A stretch of 64,000 nucleotides of DNA from Mesorhabditis belari (lineage: Eukaryota > Nematoda > Chromadorea > Rhabditida > Rhabditidae). The notes under the pieces are model-generated. The model saw only the letters and a program-made list of their open reading frames with translations. It was not told where the DNA came from and did no database searches. The stretch covers positions 1,920,001 to 1,984,000 of the forward strand of contig CAUEEP010000936.1 of the NCBI GenBank assembly GCA_958450365.1. Direction: 5' to 3'. Position 1 is the stretch's first letter. Each line of letters opens with the position of its first letter. This document shows positions 10,276 through 21,846 of the stretch, in pieces. Position numbers and translations under genes: made by a program.

Positions 10276-10875
10276 TAGTTTAGTTGATAAGTTGATAAGT
10301 TTCGAGTGATTGTTCAGATCTTTCTTCATAAATTCATCAGTTTCCCACTAGTTATCGCAATCAAATTTGCACTTAACTAAAGAATTTTTTGAATGAGACG
10401 AAATATTGAGATGAAAACATTGAAATGAAATGTTCAATTGAACGAAATTGCTCTACATTTACAGTCTCAGTCAACCCTTTAGCACTTTCGGGGAAATCTC
10501 CGCTGAGCGCTGAGCCGAAAATTGGTGAACCTTCAATGAAAGTATTTGCCCAAAAAGATTTGTCTTTTACCATCTAAAATTTCTCTTTTCCAAATCGTTT
10601 AAGTCTAAAATCGAATTGAAATAAAATTTTGGGGAAATTGATGGAGAATTGATGAAACTAGCTAGAAATTGATGGAGAATTGATGGAGAATTGATGGAGA
10701 ATTGATGAAACTAGATAGAAATTGATGGAGAATTGATAGAAATTGATGGAAATTGATGGAGAATTGATAGAAAATTGATAGAAATTTTTGTTTTTTAACG
10801 AGTAACGCTAAGAAACAAAACAAAAAAAAAAGAGAAATTGTACGGGATTTTGATTTTAAATTCATTTATAAGATA
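10276..10875. repeat. Spacer with GAAATTGATGGA tandem repeat
   Basis: Between about 10630 and 10785 the unit GAAATTGATGGAGAATTGAT recurs irregularly (about seven partial units). The rest is AT-rich with no gene. Confidence 0.6.
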
Positions 10876-11352
10876 CAGTACTGGACAATATTTGAAAAAC
10901 GATCGTCACTTTCGCGCGTCTGTAACTCCCTTGTCTTTACCGTATTTCTAAATATTAATATTACCATTACGCCATACGCCACCCGCCAACGAAAATTCAC
11001 CCGGTGCAAAACCATACGCCACCCCCCAAATGACCCAAATTTTGATGTCATTTCATACTTTTTTTCTAGTTTAAAAGCTAAATCTGCCTCTGGCCAACAT
11101 ACGGTACTGGACAATGAAATATAATATTTGAAAAACGATCATCACTTGAAAAACGATCGTCACTTTCGCGCGTCTGTAACTCCCTTGTCTTTGAGTTTAA
11201 ACTATTAGTGTTATACATTTTCTGAAAGCTCTTTTCAAGGGCTACACAATGGTAATATTAATATTTAGAAATACGGTAAAGACCAGGCAGGGAGTTACAG
11301 ACGCGCGAAAGTGCGAAAGTGTTTTTTCAACTATGAGATTTGTCCAGTAGTG
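10876..11352. mobile_element. Tc1-like MITE, copies B1 (partial) and B2 (complete)
   Basis: B1 starts at TA|CAGTACTGGACAAT (10874/10876) and breaks off near 10968. B2 runs 11102-11352, has TA at both ends, and both arms contain TCTGTAACTCCC or its complement. The 130 bp between them (GCCATACGCCACC repeats) is unrelated. B2 shows the full length of the family (~250 bp) of which copy A is a shortened form. Confidence 0.7.
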
Positions 11353-12635
11353 TATCTAAATATGGAAAATATAATAGCAAATAGATTTTAACTTTAGAAT
11401 TACAAAGTAAAACTACGAAAAACTGTTTTTAAAGCTTTTCTTCTAAAGCTTTCTTCTTCTTCTTAAAGCTTTAAACCTTTAAAATTTCTTCGATTTTCAG
11501 ATTAGATTTCAGCTTTTTGAATAGGTTTTTTAAAAATCAAAAGTCTAAAATGAAGAAAAATTCGAATTTCAAAAACTTTGGATGTTTCTCTCTTTTTTTG
11601 CTTGGCACCATTCATTTCATTGCCATTTCCCTGTCAGTGAATCAACCAAATCGCAAAAGTGAAATTGGGCGAAAAGTGAACACTGACGAGTGACATTTTG
11701 ACAAGTTTTTAGGCGTGAAATGAATGGTTGAGTGGATAAATGAACATTTAAGGAGACAAAAGCCGACACAGGTGTTCATTGAGAAAAGGAAAAGTGGTTG
11801 GAAAGCTGTGATTTCAGCGCTTTCAAAAATTAGGGATTGAGGGATTGAGGGATTGATTAGGGATTGATTTTTGATGAAACATTGAAAACTAGCCCATTAG
11901 GGATTGATTTTTGGTGTTTTGCTTAGAGTTTTTGATGTTTTACTTAAGTTTTTTGGGAAGTAAAGAGCCTGAATCCAGTTTTTTTTGTTAAAACTTATGT
12001 CGGATTTCGATTTTTTCACTTCCGCAAGCTTTTAGATCAAAAATTCAACCCAATTTTGTTTATAAAGTGCTCAGAATTGTATTTGCTTTTGATAATTGAA
12101 TAGAAAAGATGAGAATTACTGAAATTTTAAGCATTTTAAGCGATTTAGAGTAATGAGCAATGACAAATGGCATAAAACTGGATACAAAGTGAAATCACGA
12201 TTGTGATTGTTATTGTATAGGGGAAAAAAGGGATTATTTGAGTGAATGTTAGTCGAAAGAAACAAAACTGGATAAATGGTTGTATCGGGGATGAAGAGAG
12301 AGTAAAGAGAGAGCAAAGAGAGAGCTAAAAACGTGCTAAAGTACCGGAAAATAGCTTGAAACAAGCGCAAAAACAGCGCAAAACAGCGCTCATCAAATTC
12401 CCGCACACAAAACACATCGAAATTCGTTTATCGGCTATTGTAAAGAGTGCAAATTTGGCAATATGAGAGTTATTTTTAGATATTTAGTTAGTTATTTAGA
12501 ATTCAATCGGTAATTTCATCAAATTTATTTATATTTCTAGATATTTCCACCCAAAACAGCTCAAAATTGAAAGCATTTCGTTTTCTAATAAAGAACTAAA
12601 GAAATTTATAGAATTTGTAAGAAAAAGCAGATAAA
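11353..12635. other. AT-rich spacer
   Basis: No gene recognised. A GGGATTGA repeat lies at 11828-11870, with further GGGATTGATTTTTG units to about 11910. Minus-strand frame 12116-12415 is low-complexity. Confidence 0.5.
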
Positions 12636-12900
12636 GGAGGAGGGAATTGAACCTTAGCTTTCCTAGAAACTGCTTCGGCAATTGATCTAGCCACTTAGCT
12701 TCTTTAGTACCTTAAAGCGGATAACCGATAGAGGGAATTGAATCCTAGCTTTCCTAGAAATTGCTTCAGCAATTGATCTAGTCACTCAGCTTCCTTAGTA
12801 CCTTAAAGCAGATAACCGATAGAGAGAATTGAACCTTAGAAACTTTCCTAGAAACTGCCTTAAAACCTTTCCTAGAAACTGCCAAACTTTCCTGGAATTT
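12636..12900 (-). repeat. ~80-90-bp tandem repeat with tRNA-like B box
   Basis: Two full and one partial direct copies. On the minus strand each reads like a tRNA-derived unit: an A-box-like GTGGCTAGATCAATTGC or its variant, and a B-box-like GGTTCAATTCCCTC. No copy folds convincingly, so I treat it as a tRNA-derived short repeat. Confidence 0.45.
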
Positions 12901-13245
12901 GCCAAGAGAAAGAAGGAAAGATAAGGGAGAGAAAGAAGGGAAGAAAGATTGAAAGGGAGAAAGAAAGAAAGAAAGAAAGAAAGGAAGAAGGAAACGTGCT
13001 CATTCTCTAAAAGTATCGTAATCTTGGTCTAGTTTTTATTCATTACTTTTGATCTGATTCAAAGAATGAAAGGACAAAAAGTAGATAGATTTGACAAAAC
13101 TAGAGTCAAGATTAGTTTAGAAAGATTCTTTTAGTTGATTCTTTTAGAAAATTGAGAGGAAAAGGTTCAATGATCGATAAATTCATTGATTGAAAGTTTG
13201 TATATCATTTTGAATCAACAATCTTCAAATTAACTTCAATTCAAA
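12901..13245. other. Purine-rich low-complexity spacer
   Basis: GAAAG/GAAGG microsatellite at 12905-12990, then AT-rich sequence. Nothing else seen. Confidence 0.5.
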
Positions 13246-13445
13246 TCAATAAATCGACTTCAATCAAGAACTTCAATCAAGAACTTCAATCAACAACATC
13301 AGCAACAATCTCAGTTCTTCAATCAACTCCAATCAATAGCTTCAATCAACAATCAACAACTCCAACTCCAATCTCAGTCCTTCAATCAACTTCAATCAAC
13401 AACTTCAATCAATAGCTTCAATCAACAACTCCAACTTCAATCTCA
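13246..13445. repeat. CTTCAATCAACAA tandem repeat
   Basis: Irregular 13-24-bp repeats of CTTCAATCAACAA with AACTCCAA and ATCTCAGT interruptions. Confidence 0.75.
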
Positions 13446-14189
13446 GCTCTCGATATTTTATCTTTATTATTTAAAAGAAATTTGGCGCCTCTAAGGTAAA
13501 AAAAAGCTTTTCTATTAGTCAGCTTTTCTATTATTTCTTCGTAAACCCATCTCCTCCCAATAAACCGTCAATTTCTTTGATAAGTCTGGACTTTTGACAG
13601 CTTTCAAATTGTTAATCTCTTTATCATTACAATCATTGAGGAATTATGAGGAAGACACTCAAAATGGCGCCTCTTTGCCCAATCATAAGCTGATAGTAAT
13701 GCCAATAAGCTCCGATCCATTAGCTGGGAAATGAGAACAGCTTGAGAACAGCCATCACTCAATTGTCCAATCGAAAGTGAAAGGAAAGATCTAGATTTAG
13801 AGATATTTTAGTTATCATAACAAAATCCAATCTTACAAGTAAAGCAGCTTTAAAAGCAGCAAGTAAAGCTTAAAAAACTGGCATCTCTAGAATCTCTAGA
13901 ATCTCTAGAATCTTTAGAATCAACATCTCTAGAATTCACTTCAAAATATGGTACTTTAAATAATCATTTCAAGATTTTGCTTTGATTTTACGAAAGCTTT
14001 AAGAAATTCTAGTCATTGTTCAAGATAACTATTGAATTTTTTTAAATTGAGGAAAGATTTGGGAGATTTTGTACTCAGATGTTCTTTCGAAACTTTTCTA
14101 AAGTCTTTTCAACTGGATTTTGATGAAACTTTGAATTTTGAAAGCGTTTATAGATTAGAATCAAGGTTTAGTTGATCAAAATCAAAATT
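13446..14189. other. AT-rich spacer
   Basis: No gene. Short repeats: AGCTTTTCTATTA twice near 13505-13535, and AATCTCTAG at 13880-13925. Confidence 0.5.
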
Positions 14190-14385
14190 CTAAGAGAAAA
14201 TCTAAGCGAAACTCTAAGAGAAACTGTAAGAGAAACTGTAATAGAAGCTCTAAGAGAAGCTCTAAGAGAAGCTCTAAGAGAAACTCTAAGAGAAACTCTA
14301 AGAGAAGCTCTAAGAGAAGCTCTAATAAAAGCTCTAATAGAAACTGTAAGAGAAACTCTAATAGAAACTCTAAGAGAAAGCAACT
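14190..14385. repeat. 12-bp minisatellite, ~16 copies
   Basis: Unit AAGAGAAACTCT with AGCTCT, TGTAAG and AATAG variants. Open frames of 71-107 codons on both strands here are repeat artefacts, because the unit length is divisible by three. Confidence 0.9.
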
Positions 14386-15555
14386 ATTGCCCTTTATTTG
14401 AATCTCATTTTTGTCTTCTTCCTTCTCCAAAAAGTAGATCGAAACATTTGACTCATTTTTTAAATTATAAAGTTCACAATTTTATTCTAAGCTAAACGAC
14501 TAAAAAGATTATCGTCTGGTTTGGAAAAAACACGAAAATTTAGCGCTCATTAGCGCTTTTTACTCGATTTCTTGGCAAGTTGCCTGAAAGTGTTATTGAA
14601 AAGAGAAAAGAGAAAAGAGAAGAAAAGAGAAAATTTCGAATGTACCAAAATGATTACGAAAACTTCAGAGATCTCACTAAACTCTAGTTTGAAATGAAAT
14701 GAAAAGGAAGAGAAAGAGAAAGAGAAAGAGGAAGAGAAAGAGGAAGAGAAAGAGAAAGAGAAAGAGGAAGAGGAAGAGAAAGAGGAAGAGAAAGAGAAAG
14801 AGAAAGAGAAAGAGGAAGAGCTTCAGGAAGAACTCCAAGGAAGAACTTCAGAAATCGGATTAAGATCAAATTAAGGATAAAGTCATGAAAAAATCAAAAA
14901 AACTCTTTTAAAAATGAGTCACATTTCTGCAAAAAAGGAAAACTCGTGTACTTTTGTCATTGTTTTAAATTTGATTCAAGCATTTCTTTCATTTTTTCCT
15001 TTTAAAAGTAATTATAAGTTTGAATGGAAGAAATGAAATGAATCGTTTAACTTGTAAATCAAAGAACTTGTAAACTTGTAAACTTGTAAAGTAATTATAA
15101 GTTTGAATGGAAGAAATGAAATGGATTTGACTAGTTTTTTAAATTGTAAAGTTCACAATTTTATTCTAAGCTAAACGACTCAAAAGATTATCGTTTCACT
15201 TGTAAATCAAACAAATTTGTCAGAAAATTTTCATGTAAACAAATGGGATTTTAAATTCAGTCAAAGATCAAGAAAATCTAGAAAACTATAAAATAAACAA
15301 AGAGTTTTTTTCAATTTTAAAACATGAATTTAGAATATGGATAAGTTTTCATTTGAAAATAGATCCTATCAACGTTTCTTTTTACTAATTTCCATTGTAC
15401 AGCTTTAAATGAGACTTTTCTAGGTCAGAATTTTGAGAGAAATCAAATAGATATCGATTCAAGCAACGAATTTCAAGCATTCATTCAATTCAAGCAATGA
15501 AAAGTACTCGTACTGTAGTCCAGTAGTGAAAAGTACTGTTCACATTTGAGTTTAA
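14386..15555. repeat. Spacer with purine tract and an internal duplication
   Basis: A GGAAGAGAAAGA tract fills 14700-14822. A ~55-bp piece containing AAAGTTCACAATTTTATTCT occurs at about 14461-14515 and again at 15138-15190 in the same orientation. AATTATAAGTTTGAATGGAA occurs at about 15009 and 15091. No gene. Confidence 0.65.
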
Positions 15556-15695
15556 GGTTAGACTTTGTAAAAAAAGGTTCTGATCGTTCCTTTAGGTTCT
15601 GATCGTTCCTTTCCTTTATCCTTCCTGTAAAAAAAGGTTCTGATCGTTCCTTTAGGTTAGACTTTGTAAAAAAAGGTTCTGATCGTTCCTTTAGC
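15556..15695. repeat. ~27-bp repeat, GGTTCTGATCGTTCC units
   Basis: Four units of AAAAAAGGTTCTGATCGTTC plus short spacers. The minus frame 15485-15769 is an artefact. Confidence 0.8.
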
Positions 15696-15998
15696 GTTAT
15701 TCGATTCCTCTTGTAATTCTGAGCTAGAGAAAGTTTCATAGAATTCCAGAGTTGAACCTGATAAAGCAACGAAGAGAACTACAAAGCAACGAAGAGAACA
15801 GATTAAGAAAAGGAAGGATAAAGGAAGGATAAAGGAAAGGATAAAGGAAAGGATAAGATTAAGAAAAAGGGAAATGGGTGTCCTCAAAAGGATTTATTCT
15901 GAGAAAACTCAAGAGATTTAAAAACTTTTTGAGAATTAGATTATAGTTATGGATTTGAATTGAAATTGTTTATAAAGATTGATTGAAAAGAAAGATTG
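15696..15998. other. Spacer
   Basis: AAGGATAAAGG microsatellite at 15800-15870. No gene. Confidence 0.5.
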
Positions 15999-16175
15999 TT
16001 AGCTGATTCTAAATCTAATTCGAATCTGGAATGCTATTGGAGAGAGATTAGGCAAGACTGGACAGGAGTTTAGTTAGCTGATTAGGTTAGCTGATTAGGT
16101 TAGCTGATTCTAAATCTAATGCTAATCTGGAATACTATTGGAGAGAGATTAGGCAAGACTGGACAGGAGTTTAGT
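15999..16175. repeat. ~75-bp tandem duplication
   Basis: Two near-identical copies (about 16001-16076 and 16099-16175) contain CTGATTCTAAATCTAAT and GAGAGATTAGGCAAGACTGG, separated by short TTAGCTGATTAGG repeats. Confidence 0.8.
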
Positions 16176-16715
16176 CAGAATCCAAATCAACGCTTGCATC
16201 AACTGATAATAAATCCTTTTAACAACAAGTTAAAGGAAAGAAAAGAAAAGAAAAGATGTGGTATCCATTTCTAAAGTAAGATTGCTAGCTGAGTAAGCCT
16301 TGAGAAAAGTGGGCGGGGTTCTCGTGAGCCTCAACCAATCCCCATCCCCTTCTCCTCTTCTCCACTTTTCCCCCAATTTCTCTATTTTATTGAATCGCTT
16401 TCTTTTCTCTTACATTTCTTTACTTAGAAAAACCGGTTACCGTAATCGAAGCCCTTAGGAAAGAAATTTGGTGGAAATCTTTTAATTTTCAGTCGCTCCA
16501 TTTGACTTCAATAATACCACATCTCACGCACAATATAATACTGAAATTGCGTTTCTTAAGTGGTCTGGTTTTGGGGATTTCGATTGAAATGTTTCGTAGA
16601 GGGGAAATCAAGGGTATTTGTCTTGGAATTTGTCTTGAAATTTAGTGAAAAGATATTGAAAAGCTTGAGATCATTTGATCAAACCGAAAAACCGATTCGT
16701 TTTTCAATCGTCCGC
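16176..16715. other. Spacer, locally GC-rich
   Basis: No gene. At 16310-16375 a C-rich stretch contains GGGCGGGG and CCAATCC, which could pass for GC and CCAAT promoter boxes, but no transcript can be tied to it. Confidence 0.35.
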
Positions 16716-17038
16716 TTTTCCATGGTTCAACGAATGGACGCTAATGAAGCAAGGACAAAGCAAGGACAAAGCAAGGACGAATGAAGCAAGGACAAATGAA
16801 GCAAGGACGAAGCAAGGACGAATGAAGCAAGGACGAAGCAAGGACGAATGAAGCAAGGACTTCCCGAGCCAGTGAAGCCGGAGGATTGGCTGGTAGATAA
16901 TTTCAACGCCGGTGCGAGGATCGGATTCGACCCGTCTCTTCATCGATTCGAGCAAGCCAAGGTAATGCTGGGGACGTTTCAACAGAATCGAATCACCGCC
17001 GTGGCCATTGAAACAAATATCGTTGATGGGTTTTGTTA
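16716..17038 (+). pseudogene. Xaa-Pro aminopeptidase exon fragment, frameshifted
   Basis: The frame at 16848-17036 reads MKQGLPEPVKPEDWLVDNF, then (about ten residues on) GFDPSLHRFEQAK, then ITAVAIETNIVDGF. This matches the N-terminal creatinase-like domain of eukaryotic cytosolic Xaa-Pro aminopeptidase (M24B), which cleaves N-terminal residues preceding proline; the family has WTLMKxG followed by EDWL and DP. At 16735-16754 the sequence already encodes WTLMKQG. Between the two ATGAAGCAAGGAC copies (16744 and 16848) lies a 104-bp expansion of GAATGAAGCAAGGAC-type repeats, not a multiple of three, so the reading frame is broken and meets TGA. A GT (TTTT|GTTAGA) after IVDGF could be an old donor. 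No other exons of the enzyme, and no metal-binding domain, are nearby: most likely a duplicated exon or dead gene. Confidence 0.6.
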
Positions 17039-17815
17039 GATGATGATGTTATACTGACCGACCTGCAGCTTCGAATGTTCAAAGCGTTCAAAGCTACCAT
17101 CTTTTTCAATGATAAACCTTTCATTTTCAATTTACATTCAATTCAATTCAATTCAAAGCACTTACAATTAATGTCAAAATTAAAATCCTGAAGAAAAGCA
17201 ATGGATTTACGATAATTTTACTTAACTTTTCACTTTGTTGAAGTGAAAAGGAAAAAGTGAAAGTGGTAAAAGTGAAATTTTAACGTAATTTTAAACAATT
17301 TGAGTCATTTTAAAAGAAAAGAAAAAGCTGAATTGAAGTTCTAAAGAATTAAGTAGAGAAAAGCACTCAAAAGCTATGAAAATTTCAAAGTTATTACATT
17401 ACTTTCACCAGCAAAAAGCGATGTGTTCCTCAAAATAGCTTTCTCAATGCTAATATCATAAATTCTCGAACAATTACTCCCTCAATAATGACATGAGTGC
17501 TGGGGAATTATTTGGGGAGAAAGGGGAAAACGAATTGAATGGTCATTCATATCCAATAAGAGACTACTATATGGAAAAGGAAAGGAAAAGAAAGGAAAGA
17601 AAAGGGATTTGAAGGGAAAAGGAAGCGTCGCATTACGGGAAGTGAACCTAAAAGAGACCTAAACCCCTTTGAAGTATCCAAACATGAAAGCAATTGTCTC
17701 AAAATGATATAAAAGAAATTTGAATAGAGTAAGCTTAGAGGTGAATCGATTTAAAGAAGTACTAATTGCGTTTAAACTTGAAATTCTTCAAGTTTAGTAA
17801 TCAGAGAGAAGTTCC
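17039..17815. other. AT-rich spacer
   Basis: No gene recognised. GGAAAAGG-type purine runs lie at 17570-17620. Confidence 0.5.
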
Positions 17816-17945
17816 GAAAGTGATTGAAGCATTGAAACAAGATTGAAGTGATTGAAGCATTGAAGCAAGATTGAAGTGATTGAAGCATTGAAGCAAGATT
17901 GAAGTGATTGAAGCATTGAAGCAAGATTGAAGTGATTGAAGAAGC
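17816..17945. repeat. 28-bp minisatellite, ~4.5 copies
   Basis: Unit GAAGTGATTGAAGCATTGAA plus GCAAGATT. Units are nearly identical. The minus frame across it is an artefact. Confidence 0.9.
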
Positions 17946-18192
17946 AAGTCATTGTTTTACGAAGCTCAGCTACGATCATTCAATTTCAAAGCAAAGAAAA
18001 AGCATATCGTTCTAGAATTCTTTCAGCATTCTAGAAAGCAAAGAAAAATAGCAACTCTAATAGTACTAAGATAGTACTGAGATACGGTAGCTAATAGTAA
18101 TGTATTTCTAGCAGAGAGGTCGATCGATCGATTGGTCACATTCTTCTGGATAAATCTTTTGAAATCTCTATCAGTAGAGATCGGTGAAGTGA
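17946..18192. other. Short spacer
   Basis: No gene. Contains GATCGATCGATTGG and short TACTAAGATAGTA palindromic text near 18060-18080. Confidence 0.4.
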
Positions 18193-18255
18193 GCGACTGG
18201 TAAAACCGACTGGTACAACCAACTGGTACAGCCGACTGGTACAACCGACTAGTAC
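18193..18255. repeat. 13-bp repeat, ~5 copies
   Basis: Unit CGACTGGTACAAC with AACTGG and CGACTAG variants. Confidence 0.8.
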
Positions 18256-18440
18256 AACCCTTTGAAAGCTTTTAGGATATTCAGAATGTTCTAGGATGTT
18301 AAAAAACATACGGAGAGTCAAATGGAGCTGGGTTTAGACCTTGTGAGCCAATTGTCAGTCAAAATGTTATTCAAGTCTTCTCTGCAATTAGCTGCAAAAT
18401 GCTAGAAGTTGTTCCAAAAGAGAAACAAAAATAAGAAGCT

Positions 18441-18540
18441 GCATCAGGGACCGAACACTGACCCCGTGGGCGGAAGCCGAGCCTGAGCCTAAGCCTAAGC
18501 CTAAGCCGAACGCGTTATCCACTAGGCCACGAACGTTCCC
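18441..18540 (-). pseudogene. tRNA-like sequence with TTAGGC insert
   Basis: On the minus strand the A-box region reads GTGGCCTAGTGGATAACGCG, as in arginine-type tRNAs, and the B-box region reads GTGTTCGGTCCC. Between them, where the anticodon arm should be, lies a run of TTAGGC units (plus strand 18481-18507 reads as GCCTAA repeats with GCCTGA variants). No anticodon stem forms. TTAGGC is the nematode telomere hexamer. Either the loop expanded by slippage or telomere-like sequence was added at a break. Confidence 0.55.
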
Positions 18541-19628
18541 CTTCTCTGCTAGTAAAGAGCCTTTTAAAGCATCTTTTTGACCCCAATTTTCGAAGTTTTA
18601 CACGCCTGGATAGTCATTTGGCAGATCTTGATTTCAGATTCGGAATCCTCATACCCGATTCTATACCGTGAACTGGGTGTCCAGACAAAGCTTACCTTGC
18701 TACCTTGACAGAGCTTACCTTGACAAAGCTTACCTCCTTGCTTTCCCTAGTTTAGTAAGACTGGTTTCAGGCTATGAATCAAGTACCAGATCAAGTACCA
18801 GATGTTCGTCTTGTTTGTCTAATAATGGATGAACGATACAATACCAAAACTGCCTTTTCGTTCGTGTCTTTCCCTAGTGAAATCTACATGATAAATGCCC
18901 AATCTAACCAGCTTCAATCAAACGGAGCAAAATCAAGGATTGTTTTTTATGCTTTATCATCAAAGTTCCCACCATTAAACCCTAAACATAACCCTATTTT
19001 CACCAATTTTCCATCTTCCCACAATCCATAAGTATATTCTTTCCCTTTCAGGGTCCAATTTTTCCCCCACTCAATTGTTTCAAATGGGCAATTTTCCGCG
19101 CATTGCCTCATTACATTCCCCATTTTGATTCACTCAAAGACAATGGGCAAAATGGGGGGACAATTTGTCGGAAGAAAAATTCTATGAAGAGAAGGAGAAG
19201 CTTATGAACAATTACAGTAGTTTAATTGAACTCAAAATGGGCAATTTTCAAAGGAAATTTTTGAATCTTTGAAAGCTATGGTTATTTTTGAAGAAAAAGA
19301 CTTATCGGTTTGGTGTTATTCATAGAGAAAAAGTGGACTATGAATGGAAAAATATGAAATATCAACGAATGCACTTTCCAGTTGAAAAGGCGGTCGATGA
19401 AAGAGAAAATGACTAAAGAAAAGATTAGAAAGATTTTGAATTGACTTTAGTTTTAAGTTTTAAGTAATAACGATTCAGTAATACGATTGAAAGCTAATAA
19501 TAGCTAGCTAGAAAAGATCTAATCTTGATCTCTCAAGAACTGCACAAGAACTTTTTACTGACCTTCAACTTGAGTAGCTTTAAACTCAACTAGCTGAGTC
19601 TATCGAAGCCAGAACTAGACGATAGCTT
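18541..19628. other. Spacer
   Basis: No gene recognised. AGCTTACCTTG recurs at 18690-18740. An 85-codon plus frame (18774-19031) has no recognisable motif. Confidence 0.45.
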
Positions 19629-19909
19629 GAGTAGCTCTGTACTGAGTAGCTCTGTACTGAGTAGCTCTGTACTGAGTAGCTCTGTACCTGAGTAGCTCTG
19701 TACCTGAGTAGCTCTGTACCTGAGTAGCTCTGTACCTGAGTAGCTCTGTACCTGAGTAGCTCTGTAGCTGAGTAGCTCTGTAGCTGAGTAGCTCTGTACC
19801 TGAGTAGCTCTGTAGCTGAGTAGCTCTGTAGCTGAGTAGCTCTGTAGCTGAGTAGCTCTGTAGCTGAGTAGCTCTGTAGCTGAGTAGCTCTGTAGCTGAG
19901 TAGCTCTGT
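19629..19909. repeat. 15-bp minisatellite, ~19 copies
   Basis: Unit GAGTAGCTCTGTACT, with blocks of the CCT and GCT variants in the last three bases. Gives 134- and 149-codon minus-strand frames of RATQLQSYSATELLSY type, which are repeat artefacts. Confidence 0.95.
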
Positions 19910-20246
19910 ACGTCTACTGTATCCCAACCAGCTAATCGATTTACAGCCAAGTAGTTCATTATCGTAACATAACGAAAATACAGGGAACACAAAGATCTAT
20001 AAAGGAAATTTGACCGAATTACGGTAGCTGGGACATACGAAAATTTCTCTATCCCTTCTTTCATTCGTTCTGCTTAAAACTCGAAACACATCTCTTCTGG
20101 CTCACTGAATCCTTCATTTTATCATCAAGTTAAGCGTTAAGTACGCCAGAAAGGCTGCAAGAACTTGAAAACGTGTTTGAACGTTTGCTTGTTTTAAACG
20201 TGAAAAGACACTGAGAAAACTTGGTTCTAGTCATTAAGTTAAAGTT
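19910..20246. other. Spacer
   Basis: No gene seen; unique AT-rich sequence. Confidence 0.45.
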
Positions 20247-20442
20247 AAAGCTATCGTTAAGGGTTAGAGCTATCGTTAAGCATTAAAGCTATCGTTAAGC
20301 GTTAAAGCTATCGTTAAGCATTAAAGCTATCGTTAAGCATTAGAGCTATCGTTAAGCATTAAAGCTATCGTTAAGGGTTAGAGCTATCGTTAAGCGTTAA
20401 AGCTATCGTTAAGGGTTAGAGCTATCGTTAAGCGTTAAAGCC
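20247..20442. repeat. 19-bp minisatellite, ~10 copies
   Basis: Unit GCTATCGTTAAGCGTTAAA with GCATTA and GGGTTAGA variants. Confidence 0.9.
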
Positions 20443-21275
20443 ACCCAAACAAAAGTACTTAGTCATTAAGTGTTCTCAGTAAGCCATAATAACCTACTTT
20501 ACAATTTACCAATAGAATACTGTAGGATTTTTGAGCTATGGTAGAGTGAGAAGTTTTTAATCTGCACAAAAATCAATTCCAAGGCAAAAAGTTGTTTCTC
20601 CGTTATCTTTAAATCGCCTCAAATTGCTTGATTTTAAATTTTAAATGTAGATTTTAAAACCTAAAACTAATTGAATTTGATTTTTTCAATACTAAATTTA
20701 AAGAATGTAAATTTAAAGTAGATAATGGTAGAGTGTGTTAATAAACATTGAGAATTGTTTCTTGGAAGCGGCTTTTATAGAGCAAAACTGTTTCAAAGAA
20801 CATTGTTCCATTTTAATCTAAATTCCATTTTGTTTATCATGTTTATCTTTAAAAATAGAGCAAAGATTTGGACGACGTTTGGCAGGACGTTTGGCGAAAA
20901 CATTGCGTTTTTCAAAGTCAGAGTCTTGCCAGAGAACAGATTTTCTTTTAAAAAATCTAAAAGATTAACAAAATTTCATTATTATATTGAAAATTTTGTT
21001 AAATGTTGAGTCATAAGTGGAGCTTTTCTTCGATTTTTGGTGTTCTTTCTTTTTTAAAGCTTTCAAGTTCTTTAAAACTTAAAGTTTGTTCAGATTGAGG
21101 TCAAAAACAGGATTTTTCTCGAAAAACTATATGTTCACTGGAACAAATTTCCGGATTTCATGGAATTATTCAAAGGAATAATCATGTAATCGTGATTGAA
21201 CGAAATCTCGTTGAATCCTTGAAGTTGAATCCCAAAATTGCAGCTTTTGGAAATAAAATAAAATAGAGTTTGATA
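20443..21275. other. AT-rich spacer
   Basis: No gene recognised. The 84-codon plus frame 20755-21009 is phenylalanine/lysine-rich and unrecognised. Confidence 0.5.
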
Positions 21276-21277
21276 TA

Positions 21278-21846
21278 TTGGGTTGTCCAGTTATGAATGC
21301 GCGTTTTTACTATTTTGTAAATTTCTCAAGATATCGAACAGATTTATATGAGTATTATATATCATTCGAAAGCTGAAGATCTCCTCTACATTTTGGAATA
21401 AGAAAGTTTTTGAATTCATTCAACTTTTTGGGGAATTGACTGCACAAAGGGAGAGGTGGTTTTCGAAAAAAACCCATTTTACTAGCTATTCCTCAAGTTT
21501 TATGGTGCAAAATAACCGCCCAGAAAAGAAAAGTAAAGATGCTCTGAAATTGTTATATTTAAAAACAAGTTGTATTGATATATCTATTGGCCAAACAGCA
21601 AACGGTTAACTCAATATGAGCGGAGCCAAAACTTGATCCAAAGGCACCCTTCCATTTTTTGGCCACCTCTTCTTCTGTGCAGTCAATTTGCCCAAAAGCT
21701 GAACAAATTCAAAAACATTTTATATCAAAATGTAGAGGAAATTTTCAGCTTTCGAATAATACTCATATATATCTTTTTCTTGATTCCGGTATCTTGAGAA
21801 ATTTACAAAATAGTAAAAAACGCGCATTCACAACTGGACAACCCAA
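21278..21846. mobile_element. Mariner-type MITE, 569 bp
   Basis: Terminal inverted repeats of about 57 bp start TTGGGTTGTCCAGTT and include GCGCGTTTTTACTATTTTGT, with only a few mismatches plus a one-base indel. TA lies on both sides (21276-21277 and 21847-21848), as expected for Tc1/mariner-type insertion. The interior holds only a 64-codon frame with no transposase motif, so it is non-autonomous. Its first bases, TTGGGTTG, are shared with 38549-39068 and the mariner remnant at 42258-42563. Confidence 0.8.

Noticed and set aside
16310..16375. GC box and CCAAT box as a promoter of the aminopeptidase
   Set aside because: The downstream fragment is an internal exon without first exon or start codon, so no promoter function can be assigned.
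19586..20064. 134- and 149-codon RATQLQSYSATELL frames
   Set aside because: Product of a 15-bp minisatellite; no non-repeat domain.
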